Origin: Bacillota bacterium
Lineage (GTDB): Bacteria; Bacillota; Clostridia; Acetivibrionales; DSM-1351
Length of the DNA: 64,000 nt
Assembly (NCBI GenBank): GCA_023443515.1
Contig: JAEZUC010000058.1
Span: 27,248 to 91,247 of the forward strand
Direction: 5' to 3'
The notes under the pieces are model-generated. The model was not told the origin of the DNA and did no database searches. It saw only the letters and a list, made by a program, of their open reading frames with translations. Shown here piece after piece: positions 34,259 to 43,286 of the stretch. Position 1 is the stretch's first letter. Each line of letters opens with the position of its first letter. The translations under genes and the position numbers were made by a program.

Positions 34259-36031
34259 ATGAAAAAGTGGCTTATCAAATCCTTAACCGCTGCCATTATA
34301 CTGAGTGTTACCGTCAGTATGGCAGCTTGTACCAAGCCGGGTGGCGACAGCAGTTCCTCATCCGGTTCCGGTAGTTCAGCAACTGGTTCAGGCAGTAATC
34401 CTTACAAGGACACTGTAACCCTTGATGTTTACACTCTTACAGGTAATTTTCAAGGTGAACAGATAGGATGGTTCGGAAAGGTACTCAAAGACAAATTTAA
34501 TCTAAAGTTAAACATTATCTCAGCTCAGACAGATGGAAATGCAGACCAGTCTTTTCAGACACGTTCTGCTTCCGGAGACCTTGGTGATATTGTGGTATAC
34601 GGTGCCATTGATACCAAATTCACCGATTCTGTTAAAGCCGGTCTTCTAATGAAGCTGTCAGATAACGATTTGCTGGCAAAGCACGGTGACAACATTGTAA
34701 AGAATTTCTCTGGTGCCTTAAAGCGTATTTCCGATAAATACGGTGATTATGCAATCCCCAATAATGTTTCTACTGAGTCACCAAATACTCCTTCCGAGGA
34801 CTCTGATCTGACATTCGGTGTATATACCCGTTATGATTATTATCAGGAGATTGGTTCTCCTAAGTTGAATAGCTTTGATGATGTATATCCAATGTTAAAA
34901 GCAATGGCACAAAAGCACCCCACCAACTCAAACGGTCAGAAGCAGTATGCCTTTTCACTGTTTAAGGATTGGGACGGTTGCATGATGATGTTCGGAAAAA
35001 TGATTGCAGAACTTTACGGCTATGAGGAAGCACCCTTTGGAGGTTTTCTTCTGACAAATAATATGGCAACTGAGTATCAGACTGTAATTGACCCGGACGG
35101 TTATTATGTAAAAGCTCTGAAAGTTTACAATCAGGCGTATCGTGACGGTCTGCTTGACCCCGACTCAATTAATCAGACCTGGGATGATATTACTAAAAAG
35201 TATGCAAACGGTCAGGTGCTGTATTCTCAATTCAGCTGGCTTGGCCCTAACAATTTTAACAATGCTGACAACATATCAAAGGGTGCAGGCTTTGCTCTTG
35301 TCCCTATAGCTGATGAGAAAATCTGGTCAAATGGGTTTACTCCAAACGGCAGTACTTACCTTGTGGCATTAGGCAAGTCATGCAAAAATCCTGAACGTGC
35401 CATGGATTTTCTTAACTGGTACTACTCTCCTGAGGGAACAATGACAATAAAGAACGGCCCTGAGGGTCTTGCATGGAAAATGGAAAATGGTAAGCCAACA
35501 TTAACTGAATTTGGTAAAAAGTGTATGCCAGCTATTGCAGTTGAAGTGTCAAATGAGTTTGGTGGCAGCGATTGGCAGACAGGTGAGTGCAAGGTTGGCT
35601 TTGATGGCTTGGCAGCCAACTCCATTAATCCTAATACAAAAGAGCCATACTATTACAAACTTTGGTCATCAACCCTGTCCTCCAACACAAGTACTCTTCA
35701 GAAAAACTGGAGTGCAGCCATGGATGGCGCTTTGTCTACAAAAGACTGGCTTGTGAAAAACAACCATGTATCAGTTTCTCCCGGTACCGACTATGTTGCA
35801 CCTATTCTTCCTTCAGACATTCAGTCCACACAGGACGTTGTAAAAATGGACATTCGCGACTATTCCTGGAAAATGGTTTATGCAAAGAGTGACAGTGAAT
35901 TTGACTCCCTTCTGAAGGAAATGACCGAGAAGGTCAAGGGAGAAGGTTTTGACACCGTCGTTGAATGGAATAAACAGCAGTTAGCCGAGCTTGCTGAGGC
36001 CCGAAAGCTGGCAGCAGACAGCGGTAATTAA
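34259..36031 (+). CDS. ABC sugar-binding lipoprotein, LplA/YtcQ type
   Basis: 590 residues. Signal peptide with lipobox 'SMAACT' (Cys ~24), then a Ser/Gly-rich linker and a large type-I/II sugar-binding fold, longer than typical 420-residue CUT1 binding proteins, as in LplA. 'DLTFGVYTRYDYYQEIGSPKLNSFDD' and 'MDFLNWYYSPEG' are characteristic. GGAGG precedes the ATG. It captures oligosaccharides at the cell surface for the two permeases; large clefts in this subfamily suit longer, branched glucans. A 92-base gap before it and a stem-loop after it suggest separate mRNA abundance. Confidence 0.92.
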   Translation: MKKWLIKSLTAAIILSVTVSMAACTKPGGDSSSSSGSGSSATGSGSNPYKDTVTLDVYTLTGNFQGEQIGWFGKVLKDKFNLKLNIISAQTDGNADQSFQTRSASGDLGDIVVYGAIDTKFTDSVKAGLLMKLSDNDLLAKHGDNIVKNFSGALKRISDKYGDYAIPNNVSTESPNTPSEDSDLTFGVYTRYDYYQEIGSPKLNSFDDVYPMLKAMAQKHPTNSNGQKQYAFSLFKDWDGCMMMFGKMIAELYGYEEAPFGGFLLTNNMATEYQTVIDPDGYYVKALKVYNQAYRDGLLDPDSINQTWDDITKKYANGQVLYSQFSWLGPNNFNNADNISKGAGFALVPIADEKIWSNGFTPNGSTYLVALGKSCKNPERAMDFLNWYYSPEGTMTIKNGPEGLAWKMENGKPTLTEFGKKCMPAIAVEVSNEFGGSDWQTGECKVGFDGLAANSINPNTKEPYYYKLWSSTLSSNTSTLQKNWSAAMDGALSTKDWLVKNNHVSVSPGTDYVAPILPSDIQSTQDVVKMDIRDYSWKMVYAKSDSEFDSLLKEMTEKVKGEGFDTVVEWNKQQLAELAEARKLAADSGN

Positions 36032-36068
36032 ATTAATAAAACTGTACGTTTTATAAATCCTCTCTTTT

Positions 36069-36115
36069 GGAAAAGGGTGCACCTTCGGTAACATCGGGGG
36101 ATAGCACCCTTTTCC
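36069..36115 (+). terminator. stem-loop between binding-protein gene and GH95 gene
   Basis: Perfect 12-bp arms GGAAAAGGGTGC (36069-36080) and GCACCCTTTTCC (36104-36115). No long T-run follows, so partial termination or 3'-end protection of the transporter mRNA is likely, lowering GH95 expression relative to the importer. Confidence 0.7.
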
Positions 36116-36161
36116 TATTAAAAAATAACAATACCTTACTAATTACCAGGAGGAAATTCAT

Positions 36162-38489
36162 TTGGAATATAAATTATGGTATAAAAACCCGGCGAACATG
36201 TGGGAAGAGGCGCTACCTATCGGTAATGGTAATATTGGTGGAATGGTGCATGGTGGTATTTTACAAGAGTGTATTGATTTAAACGATGACACGCTATGGT
36301 CGGGGTTACCTGGACAGCATATAAATCCTAATGCACTGCCTGCTTTGTCTCAAATACAGCGTCTGGTAAATGAAGGCAGGAATTGTGATGCACAAAACCT
36401 TATTGAGAAAGAAATACTTACAGCCTACTCTCAGTCATATCTCCCTCTGGGAAAGCTGTTGCTGGAATATGAGCTGTCAGGGGATACTCAAAACTACTGC
36501 CGTTCACTCTCCCTTAATACAGCCGTATGTGAAACTCGTTACACCTGTGGCGGAGTTAATTATTGTCGTGAGGTTATATGCTCCTATCCCGACGGAATAA
36601 TGGCTGTTCATATGACTACCAGCAAGCCGGGCAAATTGACATTTACCGCAACGCTTAATTCACAACTGCGTTATCAGGTCAATAAAAAAGGCAGCACCCT
36701 AATAATGACCGGTGACTGCCCTTCCAATATGATTCCTGATTACATTCTTGCTCCTCAGCACATAATCTATGACGATGAAAAGTCAAGCCGAAGTATCCGC
36801 TTTTCAGTAGGACTGAGAGCAAATGTAAAGGGTGGCTCAGTAATTGCAGAAGAAAACAGACTCTCAATAAGAGGCGCTGATGAAGTTCTGTTAATTCTCG
36901 CTTGTGCTGCAAATTTTGAGGGATATGACAAAATGCCCGGCAGTTCTGGAAGTGACCCGTTAACCAAATGTATACGGACATTGGACGAGGCAGAAGTACA
37001 CTGCTGGAAGGAATTATTGTCTCGCCATTCAGCTGACCATGCTGCTCTATTTGACCGCGTTTGTCTTGACCTTGGCCCACAATCGACGCTGCCCACAGAT
37101 GAAAGGCTGGCTGCATATGCCACAGGACAGTACGATCCCTCTTTGGATTCACTGATGTTCGCTTATGGCAGATATCTGCTCATAGCCTGCTCCCGCCCAG
37201 GTACACAGGCAGCTAATCTTCAAGGAATTTGGAACAGAGAGCTGACAGCACCATGGTCCTCCAACTACACTACCAATATCAACACTGAGATGAACTATTG
37301 GCCCGCCGAAGCTGCAAACCTTTCGGAATGCCATGAACCACTGTTTGACCTGCTCAAAGATATTTTACAGGCAGGATCTGAGATTGCCCGTAAGAATTAT
37401 GTGTGCCGGGGTTTTGTATTGCATCATAACACTGATTTATGGCGCATGGCCTCTGCGGTATCAGGTCAGGCAAGATGGGGATTCTGGCCTATGGGTGGCG
37501 CGTGGCTATCTCTTCACATAATGGAGCACTACAGATTTACAAGTGATTTAGAGTTTTTACAAAAGCACTATTATATCCTTCGTGAAGCGGTTTTGTTTTT
37601 GCTTGATTTTATGAAGCCTGACGAAAACGGTTATTATGTCACAAACCCATCTACTTCACCTGAAAATGCCTATATCGATGCGGACGGTAGAATATGTTCA
37701 ATCACAAAAGGTTCAACCATGGATATGTCTATTATCCGTGACCTTTTTGAGAGTTGCATTGAAGCACAGTCTATTCTCAATGTTGATTTAGATCTCTCAA
37801 GAATACTTACACGACGGATTTGTGCGCTACCCCCTTTTAAGATTGGCAGCTTCGGACAGTTATTGGAATGGCCTGATGAATACACTGAAGCAGAACCGGG
37901 ACACCGACACATGTCTCATTTGTATGGACTCTATCCCGGAAGACTTATAAGTCCACAGCGTACACCAGAACTAGCAGAAGCTTGTAAAAAGTCACTGGAG
38001 TATCGGCTTTCAAATGGAGGCGGACACACAGGTTGGAGCTGTGCATGGCTCATATGTCTTTACGCCAGACTGGGTGACGGGAATAATGCCTACCGTTTTG
38101 TCAATCAGCTTTTAGCCCGCTCCGTTTATCCAAACCTTTTTGATGCACACCCACCATTCCAAATAGACGGTAATTTTGGCTTTACGGCAGGCGTTACAGA
38201 AATGCTGCTACAAAGTCACGAAGGTGAACTAGACCTGCTGCCTGCTTTGCCGGATAACTGGAAGGATGGATGTGTAACAGGATTGAAAGCAAGAGGAAAC
38301 TACACTGTAGATATATCATGGCGGGACAATCATCTGGTACATACACGGATAACGGCTGGACATAACAGTGTCTGCCGTATTAGGATAAATAAATCCTTTA
38401 CGGCAGACAAATATGTTGAAAGGGTAGAAAACTCTGTTGTAGTTCATTTATCTGAAAATGAATGTGTCAATTTTAAATTATCTGTCTAG
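36162..38489 (+). CDS. GH95 alpha-L-fucosidase
   Basis: 775 residues, matching GH95. Hallmarks: 'WEEALPIGNGNIGGMVHGG' at the N-terminus, 'GIWNRELTAPWSSNYTTNIN' and 'TEMNYWPAE' in the catalytic (alpha/alpha)6 barrel, and 'DGNFGFTAG' with the catalytic Asp. No signal peptide. The start is TTG at 36162, with AGGAGG 8 bases upstream; no nearer ATG fits. It would remove alpha-1,2-fucose (or alpha-L-galactose in some members) from the galactosyl side chains of xyloglucan, the first trimming step after import. Its 3' end overlaps the YdcF-like gene by 12 bases. Confidence 0.92.
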   Translation: MEYKLWYKNPANMWEEALPIGNGNIGGMVHGGILQECIDLNDDTLWSGLPGQHINPNALPALSQIQRLVNEGRNCDAQNLIEKEILTAYSQSYLPLGKLLLEYELSGDTQNYCRSLSLNTAVCETRYTCGGVNYCREVICSYPDGIMAVHMTTSKPGKLTFTATLNSQLRYQVNKKGSTLIMTGDCPSNMIPDYILAPQHIIYDDEKSSRSIRFSVGLRANVKGGSVIAEENRLSIRGADEVLLILACAANFEGYDKMPGSSGSDPLTKCIRTLDEAEVHCWKELLSRHSADHAALFDRVCLDLGPQSTLPTDERLAAYATGQYDPSLDSLMFAYGRYLLIACSRPGTQAANLQGIWNRELTAPWSSNYTTNINTEMNYWPAEAANLSECHEPLFDLLKDILQAGSEIARKNYVCRGFVLHHNTDLWRMASAVSGQARWGFWPMGGAWLSLHIMEHYRFTSDLEFLQKHYYILREAVLFLLDFMKPDENGYYVTNPSTSPENAYIDADGRICSITKGSTMDMSIIRDLFESCIEAQSILNVDLDLSRILTRRICALPPFKIGSFGQLLEWPDEYTEAEPGHRHMSHLYGLYPGRLISPQRTPELAEACKKSLEYRLSNGGGHTGWSCAWLICLYARLGDGNNAYRFVNQLLARSVYPNLFDAHPPFQIDGNFGFTAGVTEMLLQSHEGELDLLPALPDNWKDGCVTGLKARGNYTVDISWRDNHLVHTRITAGHNSVCRIRINKSFTADKYVERVENSVVVHLSENECVNFKLSV

Positions 38490-39248
38490 AATAAGGGACT
38501 TGAACAAAGCAAAGTATTCTCTTAAACAGACATTTGGATATATATACCATGGAGTGCCGGAACTGATTCCATAAGGCTTTAGTCCTGCTCTTTTGGCAAG
38601 TATTTTTGCTCTGAACATATGAAAATCGTTGGTTACAATCATTACTTTGTCAAGTGGTTTTCCAATGGTACTTTCATATACTTTTTTAGAATACATCATG
38701 TTTTCATATGTACTGGTGGAACGTTCTTCTTTTAAAATAACACTTTCAGGTATATTATGTTTTACCAAATACCTTTTCATTCCTTCGGCCTCTGTTATAG
38801 TTTCTCCAATGCCTTGTCCCCCTGATACTATAATCTTCACATCAGGATTATCTTTATAATAGTCCAAGGTATAATCAAGACGCTTTTTTAAAACCAGCGT
38901 TGGTGTTTCACCTTTAAGGCCCGCTCCCAATACTATTAGGCTGTCAACCTTCTGTTCCCTGTCTGATATGGCAGAAGTTATAATGACAGCTGTTATTATA
39001 ATAAAAGAAACCAGCCATACTAAGAACAGCCCTGTAAATACTTTTATCAGCTTACTGTAAAAATCGGGACTTCTCTTGTATAGCCTCGTTTTCTTAAACA
39101 CGGCCCAAATTATTATGCAGGCTCCGCCAATAGCAGGAAGCAAAATTCCCATATCCATTCCACCGCTTCTTCTAGCAATAATCAGAGTGTCCAATATGCC
39201 TGCGACAGCTAATATGTACAAAAATACCCTAAAATATTTATTTTTCAT
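38478..39248 (-). CDS. YdcF family (DUF218) membrane protein
   Basis: 256 residues: two to three N-terminal membrane helices, then a DUF218 domain with 'LIVLGAGLKGETPTLVLKKRLD', 'IIVSGGQGIGETITEAEGMKRYL' and 'VMIVTNDFHMFRAKILAKRAGL', the ElyC/SanA/YdcF signature. The family is tied to envelope polysaccharide metabolism, but its reaction is not settled. The start lies 2 bases after the GerMN gene's stop, so they share an operon with the thioesterase. It converges with GH95. Confidence 0.88.
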   Translation of the reverse strand: MKNKYFRVFLYILAVAGILDTLIIARRSGGMDMGILLPAIGGACIIIWAVFKKTRLYKRSPDFYSKLIKVFTGLFLVWLVSFIIITAVIITSAISDREQKVDSLIVLGAGLKGETPTLVLKKRLDYTLDYYKDNPDVKIIVSGGQGIGETITEAEGMKRYLVKHNIPESVILKEERSTSTYENMMYSKKVYESTIGKPLDKVMIVTNDFHMFRAKILAKRAGLKPYGISSGTPWYIYPNVCLREYFALFKSLILDR

Positions 39249-39250
39249 AA

Positions 39251-39895
39251 CTAAAATTCCAAAGTCTTTCCGGGATTATCTGACGGATTGAAAGTATACT
39301 TTTTACCCTCTTCTGGTTTAATAAAAGTACCGTTAAAGCTGAAATGATCAGACTCAATACCTGCTTGCCCGTCCATAGTAACCTGCATTTGTTCAACCCC
39401 CGGAAGATTTAGTACAGTCATTGCTAGTATGTTGGTATGAGTTATACCTCCTGCACTACCCGAATTAAATTTTTTAACAGTCTCTTTGGGCAAATCAATG
39501 GTAATATTCTTTCCATCCAAGACGGCCTTGTTTATTTTTATGTCAGTAGTTGAAAAAACGTTGTTTATTGCAGCGGTTATATCACTGTCATATGTTTTTT
39601 TGTCAATTGTTATACCATGGATTTCCTTTGGTTTATCATAATCATCAGCATCGTAATAGTAAAGCTTTAGTTCCATTGTTTCGGGAACTGAAGTTGTTTG
39701 TGATACAGTAGTTTGCGACGCGGTAGTTGGTGACATAGTAGTTTGGGATGCAGTTGTTGATGAATCAGTGGATGTACTTGAAGATACAGCTGGTTCCTTT
39801 GATTGACCTACAGCATATACAAGCAAAACTACCAAAATTACTATAAAGCAAAAAAGAACAGCAACAATAGCTTTTAGTTTCTTTGAAGTATTCAT
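39251..39895 (-). CDS. GerMN domain-containing protein
   Basis: 214 residues. One N-terminal membrane anchor (residues 9-30), then a Ser/Thr linker with a repeated TTASQTT / TTVSQTT unit (about 38-70), then a GerMN-like domain ('LKLYYYDADDYDKPKEI', 'AAINNVFSTTDIKINKAVLDGKNITIDLP'). GerMN domains occur in sporulation and germination proteins such as GerM. The low-complexity linker is likely extracytoplasmic. Good ribosome site GGGGAGG. Sits between thioesterase and YdcF genes. Confidence 0.78.
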   Translation of the reverse strand: MNTSKKLKAIVAVLFCFIVILVVLLVYAVGQSKEPAVSSSTSTDSSTTASQTTMSPTTASQTTVSQTTSVPETMELKLYYYDADDYDKPKEIHGITIDKKTYDSDITAAINNVFSTTDIKINKAVLDGKNITIDLPKETVKKFNSGSAGGITHTNILAMTVLNLPGVEQMQVTMDGQAGIESDHFSFNGTFIKPEEGKKYTFNPSDNPGKTLEF

Positions 39896-39918
39896 ATAAA
39901 CCTCCCCGGTTTTTAAAG

Positions 39919-40722
39919 TTATTTAACAGATATATTTGCAATGTCTTCTTGAACTTGAATGTCTTCTTGAACTTCTACGTATGCTTGAAAATAAACCTTT
40001 CCGTCAGTTTCACTGATTCCTTCAATATACACTGCCTTATTACCGCCGTCCATATGGGCAGTATCCTTGTATAATGAAATTATATCTCCTGCAACAGCTT
40101 CATTAACATAGCTTATCTGGGCAGATTTTATTTGGTATTCGCCATGCTTCTCTACAGAAAAACAGTCTAGTATATAATCAATATATTTTGCATTATTAAC
40201 GTGTCCGTTAATATCAATATCACTAAACCCTACAAGTTTTTTATAAACCGGTTGCAACTCTCCCAACGGCTTTAGCTTCTCAAATTTTCTGTCTATAGCC
40301 TTTGATTCAAGGAATTCCGGATGTTGGGGCGGAATAATAGAATCTATTTTCACCATCTGACGTTTCTCCATATCCAGTATAACCCAGGTAGATATTGCAC
40401 TGACCAGAATATTTCCATTCATGTCCCTTACAATAAAGTTTCTGTCAATCATCATTTTTTTAGGCTCAACAGGCCAAGTCTCAATTAAAATATCTTCATT
40501 GGCTCCGGGCATCCTATTTATGTCCAGCATCATACGAATCATAACCCACGCAGCACCGTATTCATTTTGCAACTTTCCTATACCTAGTTTTGTACTCTCG
40601 GAATGAAGCCCTGCAATATTTTGAAAGTAATTAAAAAGATAGCTGAGTTTCAATCTTTTAAAAAAATCTATGTCGCCGTAGTCTAAATGATAGTTCTTCT
40701 TGTATAGCGATAGCGGGTCCAT
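39919..40722 (-). CDS. acyl-ACP thioesterase
   Basis: 267 residues forming two tandem hotdog domains (PF01643, FatA/FatB relatives). 'YGDIDFFKRLKLSYLFNYFQNIAG' opens the first; 'FSDIDINGHVNNAKYIDYILD' contains the catalytic Asn/His set of the second. It releases free fatty acid from acyl-ACP in the cytoplasm. GGAGG precedes ATG. The C-terminus carries a perfect peptide duplication, VQEDI-QVQEDI, from an 18-base tandem repeat, probably slippage and outside the fold. First gene of a three-gene minus-strand unit. Confidence 0.9.
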   Translation of the reverse strand: MDPLSLYKKNYHLDYGDIDFFKRLKLSYLFNYFQNIAGLHSESTKLGIGKLQNEYGAAWVMIRMMLDINRMPGANEDILIETWPVEPKKMMIDRNFIVRDMNGNILVSAISTWVILDMEKRQMVKIDSIIPPQHPEFLESKAIDRKFEKLKPLGELQPVYKKLVGFSDIDINGHVNNAKYIDYILDCFSVEKHGEYQIKSAQISYVNEAVAGDIISLYKDTAHMDGGNKAVYIEGISETDGKVYFQAYVEVQEDIQVQEDIANISVK

Positions 40723-40750
40723 AAGTCCTCCATTAATTTCATTATGTAAA

Positions 40751-41326
40751 CTAGCCTAGTTTGAACAAATACTTACCAACTACATGGTCAAGGGGTACAG
40801 GGCCTATGATTCTGCTGTCCTGACTTTCATTTCTGTTGTCTCCCATAACAAATACAGAATCCTCGGGAACCTTTATTGTATTTTCTGATTGATAAAGCAT
40901 AGGTTCTCTTATGTAGGGTTCTTCCAGAGGCTTACCGTTACGGATAACTTTGCCATCCTTAAACTGCAATTCGTCTCCGCCCTTACCAATAACTCTCTTA
41001 ACCCAGAATATCTGCTGAGTATTATCGGTAAACCTTGCTACTAGTATGTTGTATTTAAGAGGATCTATAACATTGTCCCAAAAGGTTCTTTTTCTGTCTA
41101 CTCTACTGTCAATTATAACTATGTCACCGTATTTGGGTTTAGTGCGAAATATATTCTGAGTTTTATTAATGATTATTTTCTCTTTATCATGCAAAGTATT
41201 ATCCATTGAATGTCCGTCTACACTGGTTGGCTGAAATATAAAAATTATTACTATCAGTGCCAAAACCACAGACCCCAGTATTGTTCCCACCCAACCTAAT
41301 AACTCTTTCAAAATTTTCATATCCAA
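40751..41326 (-). CDS. lepB: signal peptidase I
   Basis: 191 residues, the single-anchor Gram-positive form. One N-terminal helix (about 11-32), then catalytic Ser40 in 'SVDGHSMDNTL', Lys110 in 'FWVKRVIGKGGD', and box E 'GDNRNESQDSR'. It cleaves signal peptides of exported pre-proteins outside the membrane; the signal-peptide-bearing proteins of this window are possible clients. The TTG at 41326 fits GGGAG at 5 bases; ATG at 41320 is the alternative. Confidence 0.93.
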   Translation of the reverse strand: MDMKILKELLGWVGTILGSVVLALIVIIFIFQPTSVDGHSMDNTLHDKEKIIINKTQNIFRTKPKYGDIVIIDSRVDRKRTFWDNVIDPLKYNILVARFTDNTQQIFWVKRVIGKGGDELQFKDGKVIRNGKPLEEPYIREPMLYQSENTIKVPEDSVFVMGDNRNESQDSRIIGPVPLDHVVGKYLFKLG

Positions 41327-41444
41327 AATATCTCCCTCGCTTATGTTTTCTTTTGAGTTTTTCGTCTTAAGTTTACTAATTTTTACCTAATTATAATATA
41401 TTTGTGTAACATTTTATAGACGAAATTTATTAACTTTTTCTTAA

Positions 41445-43268
41445 TTATTTTACCTTTATACCAAATATTTTTTTTGCGTAGCTTCCTACAACAATAGTAT
41501 CGTTATAAATAGCAGGCGAGGATTCAACATTTTTCTCTAGAGATACTGAGTCAAGGGTTTTTCCGTCCATTGGATCGACCAAACGCATATACCCTGCATA
41601 ATCGGTATAAACCATATAAGTCTTTCCATCTGTACTTTTGAAGTCAACGGGAGAACACCAGCTGTATGCAGTCAGTTTTTTGTTCCATATTTCTTCACCG
41701 GTATTTTTATCTAAAGCAACCATGGTTCCATCAGTATTTGAGCCCGTAAAGCAAATATTGAATATCACCATATTGCTTATATCGTCTTTACCAAGTACAG
41801 GAGTTCCCAGTGAACCTCCGTTTATATAGTAGTTATAAACGCACTTGTAATCCTTCTGCCAGACAAGCTCACCTGTTTTTGCGTTTATTTTTCTTATATT
41901 GCAGTCTGCAAACTTGTTTTTACCGTTTTCACCACGCTTGTCAACCTGATTTGCAGTATAAAGGAATACCCCGTCCTTTGTTTCCTCTATTACAATTGTA
42001 CTGTCTGTATCATCCCCAGTTTCATATATCCAGACAGGCTTCATGGTATTTAAATCAAGACATTGCAGTGTACCGCCGTTATCGCAGAAATACATATAGT
42101 TTTTATAAACTGCAGGAGAATTTTCTATTCCCTGTTCGTCATTATAAGGACTTCTATAACGATATTTTGTTATCTGCGGTGCTATCGACAGGGTTCCTGC
42201 CGTCTTATCGAATTTTGTATTCATTTTCACCTTGTATACAAGTCCGTTTTCACCGCAGTCTAGGAGTGTGTCAGTCTTTTTATCCAGAAGTGCCGAAGAA
42301 TCGTTGGCCCCCCAGCCTCTGAATGCAACCTGATCTCTTCCGAATATAGAGTACATTTCCTTTTGGTTCAGAAGATTAAAAATTCTGTATTTGTATTCAC
42401 TGTACTTTCCGCCATTGTCATTTATCCCCATGCCCGTATAGAGTATCGGATAACCTCTCGGGTCAATCATACCTGTTCCTTTTATGGGGTAACCGATTTT
42501 AATCGGGTTTCTGGTAGGTTTACCTGTTTCCAGGTCAAGGAAATAAATATTCCCGTCCAGTGTAGGGTATATAACCTCAACCAGGTCTTTTGACTTCATA
42601 TCACTGTTAATATTCATCATTTTTCTTACATCCTCAGACCAATGGACTATAAGTGGTTGTCCTGTCCAGCCTGTTCCCGGCCAAAAACTTCCTTCACCTG
42701 AGATAGCCCCCAGTCCGGTTTTTTCCCACACTATCTCTAGCTTTTTCTGAGTTACGGTGCGCGTGCCAAATGATGCATTATCTCTGTAGTTGTTTCCTCT
42801 GAATGCAGTTACCCCTTCAAGGTCTGAATAAGTATCAGAGGAACCAAAGCTGATTTTATTTTTATTTTTAACTGTGTATTCCTTTAAAGGGGTATTGTTT
42901 CTGAATATCCAGCTTTGCATCTTTGTTCCGTTTTTAAATACATTTTCAATTGCGTAGTCAGAAAATGCTTTTGCTCCGTCAAAAGTTGACTCTGTAGCCC
43001 ATGAGGTCTTCAACTTGCTCTGATCTGTTATTTCTGCAGGCATCGGATCAGCTACAGGCTCCGGTTCAAGCTCTTCAACTGCGTCCTGGCTATTACCTGC
43101 CGTGGTATTGGCGGCATAGGAATTTTTGCTGTTTCCTAATTTCCCTGAACTACTCATTTTGCTTAATGTAATCATGACACCTGTTGTTATCAAGGACAGT
43201 ATTAAAATAGTCAGTATTACTTTAAGTTTGTTGGTGGCCCTTCTTCTTCTATATCTCTTCATTCTCAA
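41445..43268 (-). CDS. secreted PQQ-like beta-propeller repeat protein (paralogue 2)
   Basis: 607 residues. An Arg/Lys-rich N-terminus precedes a membrane anchor (about 16-36), then a linker and an eight-bladed-type propeller built of WD/PQQ-like repeats: 'GNIYFLDLETGKPTRNPIKIGYPIKGTG', 'GTLQCLDLNTMKPVWIYETGDDTDSTIV', 'GELVWQKDYKCVYNYYINGG'. About two thirds identical to the next protein by eye, so a recent tandem duplication. No quinone-dehydrogenase active site is evident; likely a wall or polysaccharide-associated scaffold. TTG at 43268 or ATG at 43262 is the start. Confidence 0.82.
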   Translation of the reverse strand: MRMKRYRRRRATNKLKVILTILILSLITTGVMITLSKMSSSGKLGNSKNSYAANTTAGNSQDAVEELEPEPVADPMPAEITDQSKLKTSWATESTFDGAKAFSDYAIENVFKNGTKMQSWIFRNNTPLKEYTVKNKNKISFGSSDTYSDLEGVTAFRGNNYRDNASFGTRTVTQKKLEIVWEKTGLGAISGEGSFWPGTGWTGQPLIVHWSEDVRKMMNINSDMKSKDLVEVIYPTLDGNIYFLDLETGKPTRNPIKIGYPIKGTGMIDPRGYPILYTGMGINDNGGKYSEYKYRIFNLLNQKEMYSIFGRDQVAFRGWGANDSSALLDKKTDTLLDCGENGLVYKVKMNTKFDKTAGTLSIAPQITKYRYRSPYNDEQGIENSPAVYKNYMYFCDNGGTLQCLDLNTMKPVWIYETGDDTDSTIVIEETKDGVFLYTANQVDKRGENGKNKFADCNIRKINAKTGELVWQKDYKCVYNYYINGGSLGTPVLGKDDISNMVIFNICFTGSNTDGTMVALDKNTGEEIWNKKLTAYSWCSPVDFKSTDGKTYMVYTDYAGYMRLVDPMDGKTLDSVSLEKNVESSPAIYNDTIVVGSYAKKIFGIKVK

Positions 43269-43286
43269 ATTTACTCCTCAGTAATT

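Noticed and set aside
41810..42322. 170-residue plus-strand frame opposite the propeller gene
   Set aside because: Antisense shadow of the repeat-rich propeller sequence, no start context and no recognisable motif.
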